In this document: one piece after another, positions 1 to 6,070 of the stretch
Numbering within the stretch: the first letter of the stretch is position 1
Layout: each line of letters opens with the position of its first letter
Assembly: GCA_034429475.1 (NCBI GenBank)
Contig: DAOUGD010000012.1
Span: 1-10,709 of the forward strand
DNA length: 10,709 nucleotides
Source of the DNA: JAKQHY01 sp034429475
GTDB lineage: Bacteria > Chloroflexota > Anaerolineae > B4-G1 > SLSP01
Reading direction: 5' to 3'
Notes under the pieces: generated by a model
Told to the model about the DNA's origin: nothing
Databases searched by the model: none
What the model saw: only the letters and a program-made list of their open reading frames with translations
Program-made: the position numbers and the translations under genes

Positions 1-38
1 GAGGGGGAGAAAGGGGGAGGGGGAGACAAGGGGAAAGA
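1..38. repeat. Purine-rich G-tract repeat
   Basis: This stretch is almost entirely G and A, with runs of four or five G separated by A or GA. The string agggggagacaagg (18-31) recurs at 10686-10699 at the other end of the window. It has no coding potential. It looks like a dispersed low-complexity spacer repeat; it could form a purine strand of unusual structure, but that is inference. Confidence 0.6.
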
Positions 39-53
39 TAATCTTCTATTTCC

Positions 54-88
54 TAACTCCTAACTCGCAACTCCTAACTCGCAACTCG
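54..88 (+). repeat. Five tandem heptamers upstream of ruvA
   Basis: Five 7-bp units run without a gap: taactcc, taactcg, caactcc, taactcg, caactcg, that is (t/c)aactc(c/g). The array ends 1 nt before the ruvA ATG at 90, so it fills the position where a Shine-Dalgarno sequence would sit, and none is seen. Heptameric short tandem repeats (STRR) are known from cyanobacterial spacers; likening this array to them is by pattern only. Confidence 0.8.
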
Positions 89-89
89 T

Positions 90-656
90 ATGATAGCGCA
101 TCTGGAAGGTCAAATTCTTGTCGCCGAAGCCGGCCGCGTGATTCTCGACGTGGGCGGGGTGGGCTTTGCCGTGCATGTCCCCCTCAGCCTTACGGCGCGC
201 GCGGGTGAACGGCTGTCTCTCTACACCTACCTCCACGTCCGTGAGAATGAGTTGGCCCTCTACGGCTTCCACGAGGAAGACGACAAGGCGTTGTTTGAAC
301 TGCTGCTCGGCGTCTCCGGCGTCGGCCCTAAAGCAGCGATGAGTCTGATGAGCGTCCTTTCGGTGGACACACTGCGCAGGGCGATCCTCAACCAACAGCC
401 GGAAGTCCTGTCGCGCGCGCCCGGCGTCGGGAAAAAGACGGCGGAGGCGATTGTGTTGCACCTCAAGGACAAGCTCAAGCGGCAGGTCGGCCCCATCATT
501 GAAGTGGCCGAGGACGACGCCGACGTGATTGCCGCCTTGACCTCGCTGGGCTTCAGCATCGTAGAGGCGCAGCGCGCTCTGCAACAACTCCCCCGCGACG
601 CCAAACTTTCCCTCGACGACAAAATCCGCCGCACCCTGGCGATGCTCGGTAAGTAA
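90..656 (+). CDS. ruvA: Holliday junction branch migration protein RuvA
   Basis: RuvA binds four-way Holliday junctions and loads the RuvB hexameric motor in recombinational repair; RuvC then cuts the junction. The 188-residue product has near-standard RuvA length. Residues 1-62 form the OB-fold domain, beginning MIAHLEG where the family typically has MIG.L.G. Residues 63-140 carry two helix-hairpin-helix DNA-binding motifs, LLGVSGVGPKAA (72-83) and APGVGKKTAEAI (110-121). Residues 143-188 are the small C-terminal domain that contacts RuvB, with LGFSIVEAQRAL (153-164). The ATG at 90 is chosen because it gives the conserved N-terminus. No Shine-Dalgarno is visible, because a heptamer array occupies that position. 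ruvB and ruvC are not in the window; ruvC could lie upstream. The next gene is an unrelated lipoprotein starting 32 bp downstream. Identification is secure. Confidence 0.97.
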   Translation: MIAHLEGQILVAEAGRVILDVGGVGFAVHVPLSLTARAGERLSLYTYLHVRENELALYGFHEEDDKALFELLLGVSGVGPKAAMSLMSVLSVDTLRRAILNQQPEVLSRAPGVGKKTAEAIVLHLKDKLKRQVGPIIEVAEDDADVIAALTSLGFSIVEAQRALQQLPRDAKLSLDDKIRRTLAMLGK

Positions 657-670
657 GGTTTTAAATGATA

Positions 671-742
671 GGACACAGATAAACGCGGATGAACGCTGAT
701 TTTAAAAAACTCATCTGCGTGCATCTGCGAAAATCCGCGTCC
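671..742. repeat. 72-bp imperfect palindrome overlapping a gene start
   Basis: The element opens with ggac and closes with gtcc. Its left arm (671-700) matches the reverse complement of its right arm (713-742) at 22 of 30 positions, with an A/T-rich centre. Both arms carry an approximately 10-11-bp repeated motif like cgc(g/a)gatg. It lies across the ruvA-lipoprotein spacer and supplies the first 18 or so codons of the lipoprotein gene. Elements of this look (ggacacagat... ...ccgcgtcc) are dispersed in many environmental bacterial genomes; that comparison is from memory and not from a search. Confidence 0.7.
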
Positions 743-1807
743 AGTTTTTTCTTCCTGCTCTGTGTTTTAACCGCTTGTGTTCCCGCGTTGCCCCGTGTGA
801 TCAAAATCGGGCTGGCGGCCCCCTTTGAAGGCCGTTATCGTTCCATCGGTTACGATGCTATCTACGCGGCGCGGCTGGCCGTGCGCGAGATCAACGCGGC
901 CGGCGGCGTCAACGGTTGGCAGTTGGAACTGGTCGCTTACGACGACCGCGCCGATTTGGAGATGTCCCGCGCCGCCGCCCGTAACCTGCTGACCGATCCG
1001 GACGTGGTCGCAGTCATCGGCCACTATCGCCAGGAAACGACGGCGGCAGCCGGTGAATTTTACATGGCTGGCGAAATGCCGTTGATCGCGCTCGGCGGCT
1101 GGCTGACGAATACCACGGGCGTATGGCACCTCTCCCCATCTCCGGAGACCCTCGCCGCGCGGATGCTGACGGCAGCACCCGTTATCACGCCCGCGACGGC
1201 CGCGCTCTGGGGCGACGGCCCGCTGGCGGCGGCGCTGGCGGCGCAAATGCCCGCACAGGGGTATCGGCGCATCGCTGACGGAGATGGCCCTCCCTGGCCG
1301 GATGTGGTCTTCAGCACGCTCCCCCCCGCCGATGCTGCCGAACGCCTGACCGCGTGGCGCGCAGGCGGCTGGTCATGCGCAACTCATCCCATAAACGGCG
1401 AGGATAGGAGCGGCGGGTGCGGACGGGGTTGGTCGGGCCTCCTCGTCGGAGACGGCGACCTCCTTTCCCCGACATTCACAGCGATTGCTGGCGATTCTGC
1501 CCAGGCAGTTTACGCCGTAACCCCCTACCCGCAGCCCTTCACTCTGCCCCAGTTGGAAGCGTGGATGGCGGCCTATCGCGCCGTCGGCCCGCACGTCCCC
1601 GATCCTGGCCCTTACGCTCTGCCGACGTATGAAGCCGTCTATCTCCTGGCCGAAGCATTGTCGGCAGCGACGCAGAAGGGCGCACCCACTCGAAGCAGCG
1701 TCGCGGCAGTTTTGCCGACTGTCCGACGCACAGGTTTGCTGGGGACTATCGCCTGGGATGCCGCCGGCTTTTGGCTCGATGCGCCAGTGTATGGTGTTAC
1801 GCCGTAG
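689..1807 (+). CDS. ABC transporter substrate-binding lipoprotein (LivJ-like type-I periplasmic binding fold)
   Basis: This is a predicted extracytoplasmic lipoprotein that captures a small solute for an ABC importer. The hydrophobic stretch FFFLLCVLTAC (20-30) ends in a lipobox (LTAC, Cys30). The mature domain begins IKIGLAAPFEG (38-48), followed by a conserved helix like AARLAVREINAAGG (60-73), DDRAD (85-89) and the strand VVAVIGHY (106-113). These are features of the branched-chain amino acid binding family (Peripla_BP_6). It ends with the typical WDAAGFW...VYGV segment (356-370). Length (372 aa) is normal. The ATG at 689 lies inside a palindromic repeat; a GTG at 719 would give a more compact signal peptide and may be the true start. 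The following genes are Dpp-type permeases, which usually work with a different binding-protein family (SBP_bac_5). The ligand cannot be told. A Gly/Cys-rich stretch (229-249) seems a variable loop. Confidence 0.85.
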   Translation: MNADFKKLICVHLRKSASSFFFLLCVLTACVPALPRVIKIGLAAPFEGRYRSIGYDAIYAARLAVREINAAGGVNGWQLELVAYDDRADLEMSRAAARNLLTDPDVVAVIGHYRQETTAAAGEFYMAGEMPLIALGGWLTNTTGVWHLSPSPETLAARMLTAAPVITPATAALWGDGPLAAALAAQMPAQGYRRIADGDGPPWPDVVFSTLPPADAAERLTAWRAGGWSCATHPINGEDRSGGCGRGWSGLLVGDGDLLSPTFTAIAGDSAQAVYAVTPYPQPFTLPQLEAWMAAYRAVGPHVPDPGPYALPTYEAVYLLAEALSAATQKGAPTRSSVAAVLPTVRRTGLLGTIAWDAAGFWLDAPVYGVTP

Positions 1808-1829
1808 GAAAAAGGCGTGAAACGGCAAT

Positions 1830-1869
1830 GTCAAACGTCAAACGTCAAAATTGACGTTTGACGTTTGAC
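1830..1869. repeat. Perfect 19-bp inverted repeat with 7-bp ACGT periodicity
   Basis: The arms 1830-1848 and 1851-1869 are exact reverse complements around a 2-nt centre. Each arm is built from the heptamer acgtcaa or its complement, placing ACGT at 1835, 1842, 1854, 1861 and 1868. It sits between the lipoprotein and DppB-like genes. No T-tract follows, so it is not a canonical intrinsic terminator, though its transcript would fold strongly and could stabilise or attenuate the message. Confidence 0.85.
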
Positions 1870-1894
1870 GTATCTGGCGTAGCCTTACTCAAGG

Positions 1895-1900
1895 TACAAT
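1895..1900 (+). promoter_or_regulatory. Possible -10 box upstream of the dppB-like gene
   Basis: The hexamer tacaat matches the TATAAT consensus at 5 of 6 positions and ends 3 nt before the ATG at 1904. That is too close for a start site 5-8 nt downstream to include the whole ATG, and no good -35 lies at 16-18 bp. It is recorded because a similar agg-plus-hexamer arrangement precedes the gene at 10210. It may be chance. Confidence 0.2.
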
Positions 1901-1903
1901 CCA

Positions 1904-2884
1904 ATGATACGCTTTATTCTCCAACGCTTATTGGTGATTCCTCTGATTGTGGCTGTTGTGGTCGTCCTCACGTATGCCTACGCACACACGGTGCAGTGGG
2001 AATACGCCGGCCGCTACGGGCAACTCTACCAACGGCTCAAGGTGATCGAGCAGCGCCCGGAAGCGTTCGCCCCGGCTTTCAAGGACTACGTGGATGGGCT
2101 GCTCCGGGCGGACCTGGGGACGCTGCGCAACGGCGAGCGCATCAGCGTTGTGTTGGGGCAGGCCGGCGTCGCCAGTTTGGGACTCCTGCTGGCGGCGTTG
2201 ACGCTCAGCGCGCCTCTGGGCGTCTTGCTGGGCATCGGCGCGGCGCATTGGCGCCGGCGGCGTCCGGCCCGCTGGCTGATGGTCGGCGCGACGATGGGGC
2301 TAGCGGCGCCGAGTTTTTACATCGGCAGCCTGTTGATTTTGCTTTCGGTGGCTTATGCGTTGCGGCGAGGCAGCGGCGCATTGCCGTTCCCTGTGGCCGG
2401 CTTTGGATGGGATCGGCACATGGTCTTCCCCCTCGTGGCGTTGACCTTGCGCCCGATGGTGCAGGTTGCTCAGGTGACGGCCAGCTTGTTGACGGCGGAA
2501 TTGCACAAGCCTTATGTGACGGCGGCGCGCAGCATCGGCCACACCTGGGGCGCGATCAAACGCCGCCTGGCGTTCCGTAACGTGCTGGCCCCAGTCATCC
2601 TGAGCATCGCCGGGTCGCTGCGGATGCTAGTCACGGATTTGATCCTGGTGGAATGGCTGTTCTTCTGGCCAGGGCTAGGGCGCTTCCTGGCCTACGCCCT
2701 GATCCCGGCGGCCCGCACGAATATTGCGATGTCGCCCTACTTCCTCGATCCGGCCTTCACCACCGCTTTGCTGACTTCGCTAACCCTGCTGTTCCTGCTG
2801 ACCGATTTTATGGCGGCGGTGCTGGTGCGTCTCTTCGACCCGCGCCTGCGCATCCCAACGCAGGAGGAGGTCCCCGGTGTCTGA
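1904..2884 (+). CDS. ABC transporter permease, DppB/OppB-like
   Basis: This is an inner-membrane permease subunit of a peptide/nickel-type ABC importer (BPD_transp_1 fold), which would pair with the next gene product to form the channel. The 326-residue protein has the DppB layout: an N-terminal helix (MIRFILQRLL then 11-28), a long extracytoplasmic loop (about 30-85), and further membrane segments near 88-112, 125-152, 172-198, 235-257 and 285-308. The ATPase-docking EAA loop is TAARSIGHTWGAIKRRLAF (206-224), with Gly212 at the conserved position. The motif FFWPGLGRFL (253-262) is also typical of DppB proteins. The first loop (residues 30-85) is charged and Chloroflexota-like. The ATG at 1904 gives a standard DppB N-terminus but has no Shine-Dalgarno. 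Its 3' end overlaps the next gene by 8 bp, indicating a single operon. The substrate is unknown. Confidence 0.93.
   Translation: MIRFILQRLLVIPLIVAVVVVLTYAYAHTVQWEYAGRYGQLYQRLKVIEQRPEAFAPAFKDYVDGLLRADLGTLRNGERISVVLGQAGVASLGLLLAALTLSAPLGVLLGIGAAHWRRRRPARWLMVGATMGLAAPSFYIGSLLILLSVAYALRRGSGALPFPVAGFGWDRHMVFPLVALTLRPMVQVAQVTASLLTAELHKPYVTAARSIGHTWGAIKRRLAFRNVLAPVILSIAGSLRMLVTDLILVEWLFFWPGLGRFLAYALIPAARTNIAMSPYFLDPAFTTALLTSLTLLFLLTDFMAAVLVRLFDPRLRIPTQEEVPGV
2862..2870 (+). promoter_or_regulatory. Strong Shine-Dalgarno for the fused permease
   Basis: The sequence aggaggagg ends 6 nt before the GTG at 2877. It lies inside the end of the upstream permease gene. This strong site, the clearest in the window, decides the GTG start and supports translational coupling across the 8-bp overlap. 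Confidence 0.8.
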
Positions 2885-5165
2885 ATCCCCGACGCGCCTC
2901 AACTGGCCGTTACTGCTGGGCGCCATTCTGCTGGCGTTGATTCTCGCCCTGGCGATTTTCGGCCCGGCGTTGGCTCCCAACGATCCCCGCGAGCAAAAAC
3001 TCATCATCCAGGTGAACGGTAAATGGCTGAAGCCGCCCTATCCGGCCTTCACGCCAGGGTATCCCCTGGGATCGGATGACCTGGGGCGCGATCTGTGGAG
3101 CTGGCTGCTGTGGGCGGTGCGCCCGACGCTGATTCTGGTGTTGCTGGTGGCCGCCATCCGCCTGACATTGGGGGTGCTGCTGGGGGTGGGCGCCGGGTGG
3201 TCGGACGGCTGGGGTGGGCGTGGCTGCGATGCGCTGATCGCGGCGGCCTTATCGGCGCCCGCACTGCTGGCCGCGCTGCTCATCATCACCGCCGTGGGCT
3301 TCCAGTTGGGCGTGTGGGCCTTCGTGGTGGGATTGGCCGTCACCGGCTGGGCCGAGACGGCGCAGCTCGTCCGCGAGCAGACGCGCACCATCAAAGGCCA
3401 GGAGGCGGTCGAGGCGGCGCGCGCGTTGGGCGCGAGCGGCGCGCAAATCTTCTTCCTCCACATTTTGCCCCAAATCATGCCGATGATCTGGATGCTGCTG
3501 GCTTTTGAAATCAGCAGCACGTTGGTGACGACGGCCGGCCTGGGCTTTCTGGGCTACTACCTGGGCGGCGCGGTGTTCACCGAGGTGGACGACTTCGTCT
3601 ACCAGCGCATCTCCGAAATGCCGGAACTGGGCCAGATGCTGGCGACGGCCTGGATGGTGCTCGACGAGCCGTGGGCGATGGTGGCCGCCGGAACAGTAGT
3701 GTTTCTCATCGTGCTGGCCTTCAATCTGCTGGGCGAGGGCTTGCAGCAGCGGTTGACCCATAAGTTGGGCGGCGCGCGCGGCTTCTATACGTGGATGGCC
3801 GGGGAAGTGTTGCCCCGCTGGGACCAGACGGTGGCGACGCCGGTGGGGAATCTCATACAGCGACGCGGCGTCCGGCCGCTGTTGGGCCTGCTGCTGCTTG
3901 CGTTGGTGGTCGGCGGCGTGCTGCGCGGCTATCCGGGTGGGCTGCCTCATAGCGCCGGGACGCCCACGCCCGACGTAACCGCAGCTACCGCGCCGGCGGA
4001 GGCGACGCCGACCGCGCTGCCCGTCTCCCCGCTGCTGCCGCCGGGCGGGCATCTCTGGCCGGCCGAGCGTCACGACCCGTGGGGGACATTGTGGACTGCC
4101 GCCGCCGGTCCGCAGCAACCGACGACCGCGTGGACGTTCGCGGCCGACGCCGGCTTCTCCGGCGGGCCGGTCGTCGCCGCCGATGGCACATTGTACGCGG
4201 TGACGGTCGGCGGGACGCTCTACGCGCTCGATCCGGCGGGGGCGGTGCGCTGGCAGACGGCGCTGGTCACGACGGCGGTTGGCTCGCCGGCGTTGAGCGC
4301 GGCCGGCGATGTCTATGTGGTGGACGCCCTGGGCGGGCTGGCAACCTTCACGCCGCAAGGCGAACTGCGTTGGCGCGTACAGCCGTCGAATGTGGGCCGT
4401 GCCCATGCCGGCCCTGGCGTCGCGCCGGATGGCGTGGCGTATTATCTCTTCTCGCGGCAGGGCAAGATCATCCTCCAGGCGGTGACGGCGGACGGCGCGC
4501 TTTCGTGGACAACGGCGCTGGAATTTGCCGTCGAGTCGCGTCCACCTGCGCTGGATCCGACGGGGACGATGGTTTTCTGGAAGACGTGGGCAGCGCGTGT
4601 GAGCGATGGCGCGCTCATCCCCAACGCTTTTGCGGATCAGGTGCAGTTTTCCCCCCACAATCAAGTGTTGGTGGGGGCCGATGGCGCGTTCTATCTGCGC
4701 GCGCAGACCACCCTGTTCCATCTGACGCAGTCGCCCGCCGTGGGATTGACGCTGAACGGCGTGGCGACGACGTGGGTTTTAACCGCCACGCGCCAAGTGC
4801 CGGAGCCACGCGACGGCGGCGTCACGCCGGACGGGATCGGTTGGATTTTTGGAAAGGCGTCGTTTGGCGGCGGCGCGCACGTCGTCTGGGGGGCGGTGAA
4901 CACGCCGGAAGCCGCGCCGGCGACGGGGATTGTGCTGCCCTACCTCAATCAAGCGCGGGTGCTGGCGGTGGATCGCGCCGCCACGCTGTATCTGTGCGGG
5001 ATGGATAACGAGGGCGTGCGCTGCTACGCCGTGGCGCCGGAGCAGCCAGCGCCGGTATGGGAGAAATCGCTGCCGGATAGCGATCTGGTGGTCGGCGGCG
5101 CGTTGGCCCCCGGCGTCCTGTACCTCGCCACACGCGACGGGCAGCTTTACGCGCTGGGCGAATAA
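2877..5165 (+). CDS. ABC transporter permease (DppC-like) fused to a C-terminal PQQ-like beta-propeller
   Basis: This 762-residue protein joins a transporter channel subunit to a propeller domain. Residues 1-300 are a DppC/OppC-type permease. They contain an N-terminal helix (11-33), the family motif PLGSDDLGRD (63-72), further helices to about 287, and the EAA ATPase-docking loop EAARALGASGAQIFFLHILP (179-198, Gly185). A basic stretch (Arg329, Arg330, Arg333) precedes an extra helix (334-349). A Thr/Pro/Ala-rich linker (356-390) follows. Residues 401-762 hold about eight PQQ-like blade repeats such as DGTLYAVTVGGTLYALD (436-452), DVYVVDALGGLATF (478-491) and the last, LYLATRDGQLYALG (748-761). 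By the positive-inside rule the propeller should face outward. DppC proteins are normally about 280-320 aa, so the extra 450 residues are a true addition in one uninterrupted frame. The propeller could dock the binding protein or bind a surface ligand; its role is unknown. The GTG start has a strong Shine-Dalgarno. Confidence 0.92.
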   Translation: MSESPTRLNWPLLLGAILLALILALAIFGPALAPNDPREQKLIIQVNGKWLKPPYPAFTPGYPLGSDDLGRDLWSWLLWAVRPTLILVLLVAAIRLTLGVLLGVGAGWSDGWGGRGCDALIAAALSAPALLAALLIITAVGFQLGVWAFVVGLAVTGWAETAQLVREQTRTIKGQEAVEAARALGASGAQIFFLHILPQIMPMIWMLLAFEISSTLVTTAGLGFLGYYLGGAVFTEVDDFVYQRISEMPELGQMLATAWMVLDEPWAMVAAGTVVFLIVLAFNLLGEGLQQRLTHKLGGARGFYTWMAGEVLPRWDQTVATPVGNLIQRRGVRPLLGLLLLALVVGGVLRGYPGGLPHSAGTPTPDVTAATAPAEATPTALPVSPLLPPGGHLWPAERHDPWGTLWTAAAGPQQPTTAWTFAADAGFSGGPVVAADGTLYAVTVGGTLYALDPAGAVRWQTALVTTAVGSPALSAAGDVYVVDALGGLATFTPQGELRWRVQPSNVGRAHAGPGVAPDGVAYYLFSRQGKIILQAVTADGALSWTTALEFAVESRPPALDPTGTMVFWKTWAARVSDGALIPNAFADQVQFSPHNQVLVGADGAFYLRAQTTLFHLTQSPAVGLTLNGVATTWVLTATRQVPEPRDGGVTPDGIGWIFGKASFGGGAHVVWGAVNTPEAAPATGIVLPYLNQARVLAVDRAATLYLCGMDNEGVRCYAVAPEQPAPVWEKSLPDSDLVVGGALAPGVLYLATRDGQLYALGE

Positions 5166-5169
5166 ATTC

Positions 5170-5238
5170 GTCAAACGTGAAACGTCAAACGTCAGGCTTT
5201 TACATTGAAAGCCTGACGTTTCACGTTTCACGTTTCAC
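5170..5238. terminator. Long hairpin between convergent genes; possible bidirectional terminator
   Basis: Arms 5170-5200 and 5208-5238 (31 bp each) pair with only two mismatches around a 7-nt loop (tacattg). The outer parts are heptamers (gtcaaac, gtgaaac) with ACGT at 5175, 5182, 5189, 5216, 5223 and 5230. The inner part is gtcaggcttt against aaagcctgac. The site lies 4 bp past the end of the fused permease gene and its right arm includes the stop codon of the minus-strand permease. The position fits a shared terminator, but neither side has a T-tract after the stem, so this is not a textbook intrinsic terminator. Confidence 0.55.
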
Positions 5239-5984
5239 ATCTCAGGACAAATCCATCGTTCCAACGCATCCACCCCGAAATACAACCCCAGGCCCAGCAG
5301 GGCCATCGCCAACACCCCGGCGTACATCCGCGGATAGTCAAACAGCGTGCTGCCCTGATAGTAGATGTAGTATCCCAGGCCGTAGCGTGTGGCGAAGAGT
5401 TCCGCAACGTAGAGGACGGCCATCGCCGTGCCGATGGATTGGCGCACAGCAGTCAGCACGGCGGGGATGCCGGCCGGCAGGTAGACGAAGCGGAACAGCG
5501 CCCGCCGCCCCGCGCCGAGGCTGCGCACGCTCAACAGCAATTCCGGGCGGATGGCGGCGGCGGCGTCGCGCACCAGCACCAACACCTGGAAGAACAAAAT
5601 CAGTGTGATGAGGGCGATCTTGGCGAGGTCGCCCACGCCCAGGAGCAGCAGCACGATGGGCGCGAGCACGACTTTGGGGATGGGGTAGAGAATGTAGAGA
5701 ATAGGGGCGACCAGCCGATTCAGCCGCCGGCTTTGGCCGAGCAGCAGGCCCAACGGCGCGGCCAGCGCGATGGCGAGGGCGATGCTCGCCAGCACGCGGT
5801 ACGCGCTGACGCACAGGTGCAGCCCCAACTCGCGGGGCAACTCCCGCGCCAGCACCGGCAGCACGACGACCGGCGCGGGCAGGATGGCGCGCTGCACCAG
5901 CATGGCGGCGGTTTGCCATGCGCCGAGCAATATCAGCAAGGCCAACCATACATCGCGGCCGTTCAGAGTAGGGCGGTTTGCCAT
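5235..5984 (-). CDS. ABC transporter permease, TauC/SsuC/NrtB-like
   Basis: This is a membrane subunit of a nitrate/sulfonate/taurine-type ABC importer, a family different from the Dpp-type permeases beside it. With the ATG at 5984 the protein is 249 aa, normal for the family. Signatures are YPIPKVVLAPIVLLLLGVGD (100-119), the EAA-like loop VRSLGAGRRALFRFVYLPAG (153-172, with Gly157 and LPAGIP 169-174), and ELFATRYGLGYYIY (195-208). Hydrophobic segments lie near 12-30, 62-83, 92-116, 121-138, 182-196 and 223-238. A GTG at 6005 would add seven residues; neither start has a clear Shine-Dalgarno. The gene converges on the fused permease gene and diverges from the kinase gene, so it stands alone with no ATPase or binding-protein gene of its family in the window. 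Its last sense codon and stop lie in the arm of a palindromic repeat. Substrate unknown. Confidence 0.9.
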   Translation of the reverse strand: MANRPTLNGRDVWLALLILLGAWQTAAMLVQRAILPAPVVVLPVLARELPRELGLHLCVSAYRVLASIALAIALAAPLGLLLGQSRRLNRLVAPILYILYPIPKVVLAPIVLLLLGVGDLAKIALITLILFFQVLVLVRDAAAAIRPELLLSVRSLGAGRRALFRFVYLPAGIPAVLTAVRQSIGTAMAVLYVAELFATRYGLGYYIYYQGSTLFDYPRMYAGVLAMALLGLGLYFGVDALERWICPEM

Positions 5985-5996
5985 AGGTGGTTGGCA

Positions 5997-6002
5997 TAGT
6001 AG
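5997..6002 (-). promoter_or_regulatory. Possible -10 box for the minus-strand permease
   Basis: Read on the minus strand, the hexamer is tactat, ending 12 nt before the ATG at 5984. This would give a very short 5' leader and would exclude the alternative GTG at 6005. No convincing -35 is seen at 16-18 bp, so the call is weak. Confidence 0.2.
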
Positions 6003-6034
6003 CACCGATTGGGCAAATTGCTATTTCGGTTCAC

Positions 6035-6062
6035 TTGTAGCAAGTCATTCCTGCGCTAGAAT
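6035..6062 (+). promoter_or_regulatory. Candidate promoter upstream of the sensor kinase
   Basis: A ttgtag element (6035-6040) lies 16 bp before tagaat (6057-6062), which matches 5 of 6 positions of the -10 consensus. The predicted start near 6069-6070 would place both copies of the 80-bp duplication in the 5' leader of the kinase message. The -35 matches only three positions, so confidence is low. No other candidate promoter stands out in this divergent spacer. Confidence 0.3.
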
Positions 6063-6070
6063 CAGCATAA

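Noticed and set aside
54..88. CRISPR-like array
   Set aside because: The units are 7 bp with no unique spacers, so this is a short tandem repeat and not CRISPR.
1865..1900. Promoter with -35 ttgacg (1865-1870) and -10 tacaat (1895-1900)
   Set aside because: The 24-bp spacing is too long for a normal sigma-70-type promoter; ttgacg is part of the heptamer repeat.
3249..4721. 490-codon open frame on the minus strand opposite the fused permease gene
   Set aside because: It is rich in Arg, His, Gln and Pro with no recognisable motif, as expected for the antisense of a GC-rich gene. The plus-strand product has clear permease and propeller signatures.
4079..5008. 309-codon plus-strand frame overlapping the propeller region
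   Set aside because: It is a frame-shifted reading of the propeller DNA, dominated by Arg and Gly and without motifs; the in-frame product shows regular blade repeats.
1830..5238. Insertion sequence or transposon bounded by the inverted repeats at 1830 and 5170
   Set aside because: Each site is a self-contained palindrome, no transposase lies between them, and no target-site duplication is seen.
5338..5999. Two open frames overlapping the minus-strand permease (219 codons minus, 186 codons plus)
   Set aside because: Both have Arg/Ala/His/Gln-rich shadow composition, while the chosen frame has membrane helices and the family motifs.
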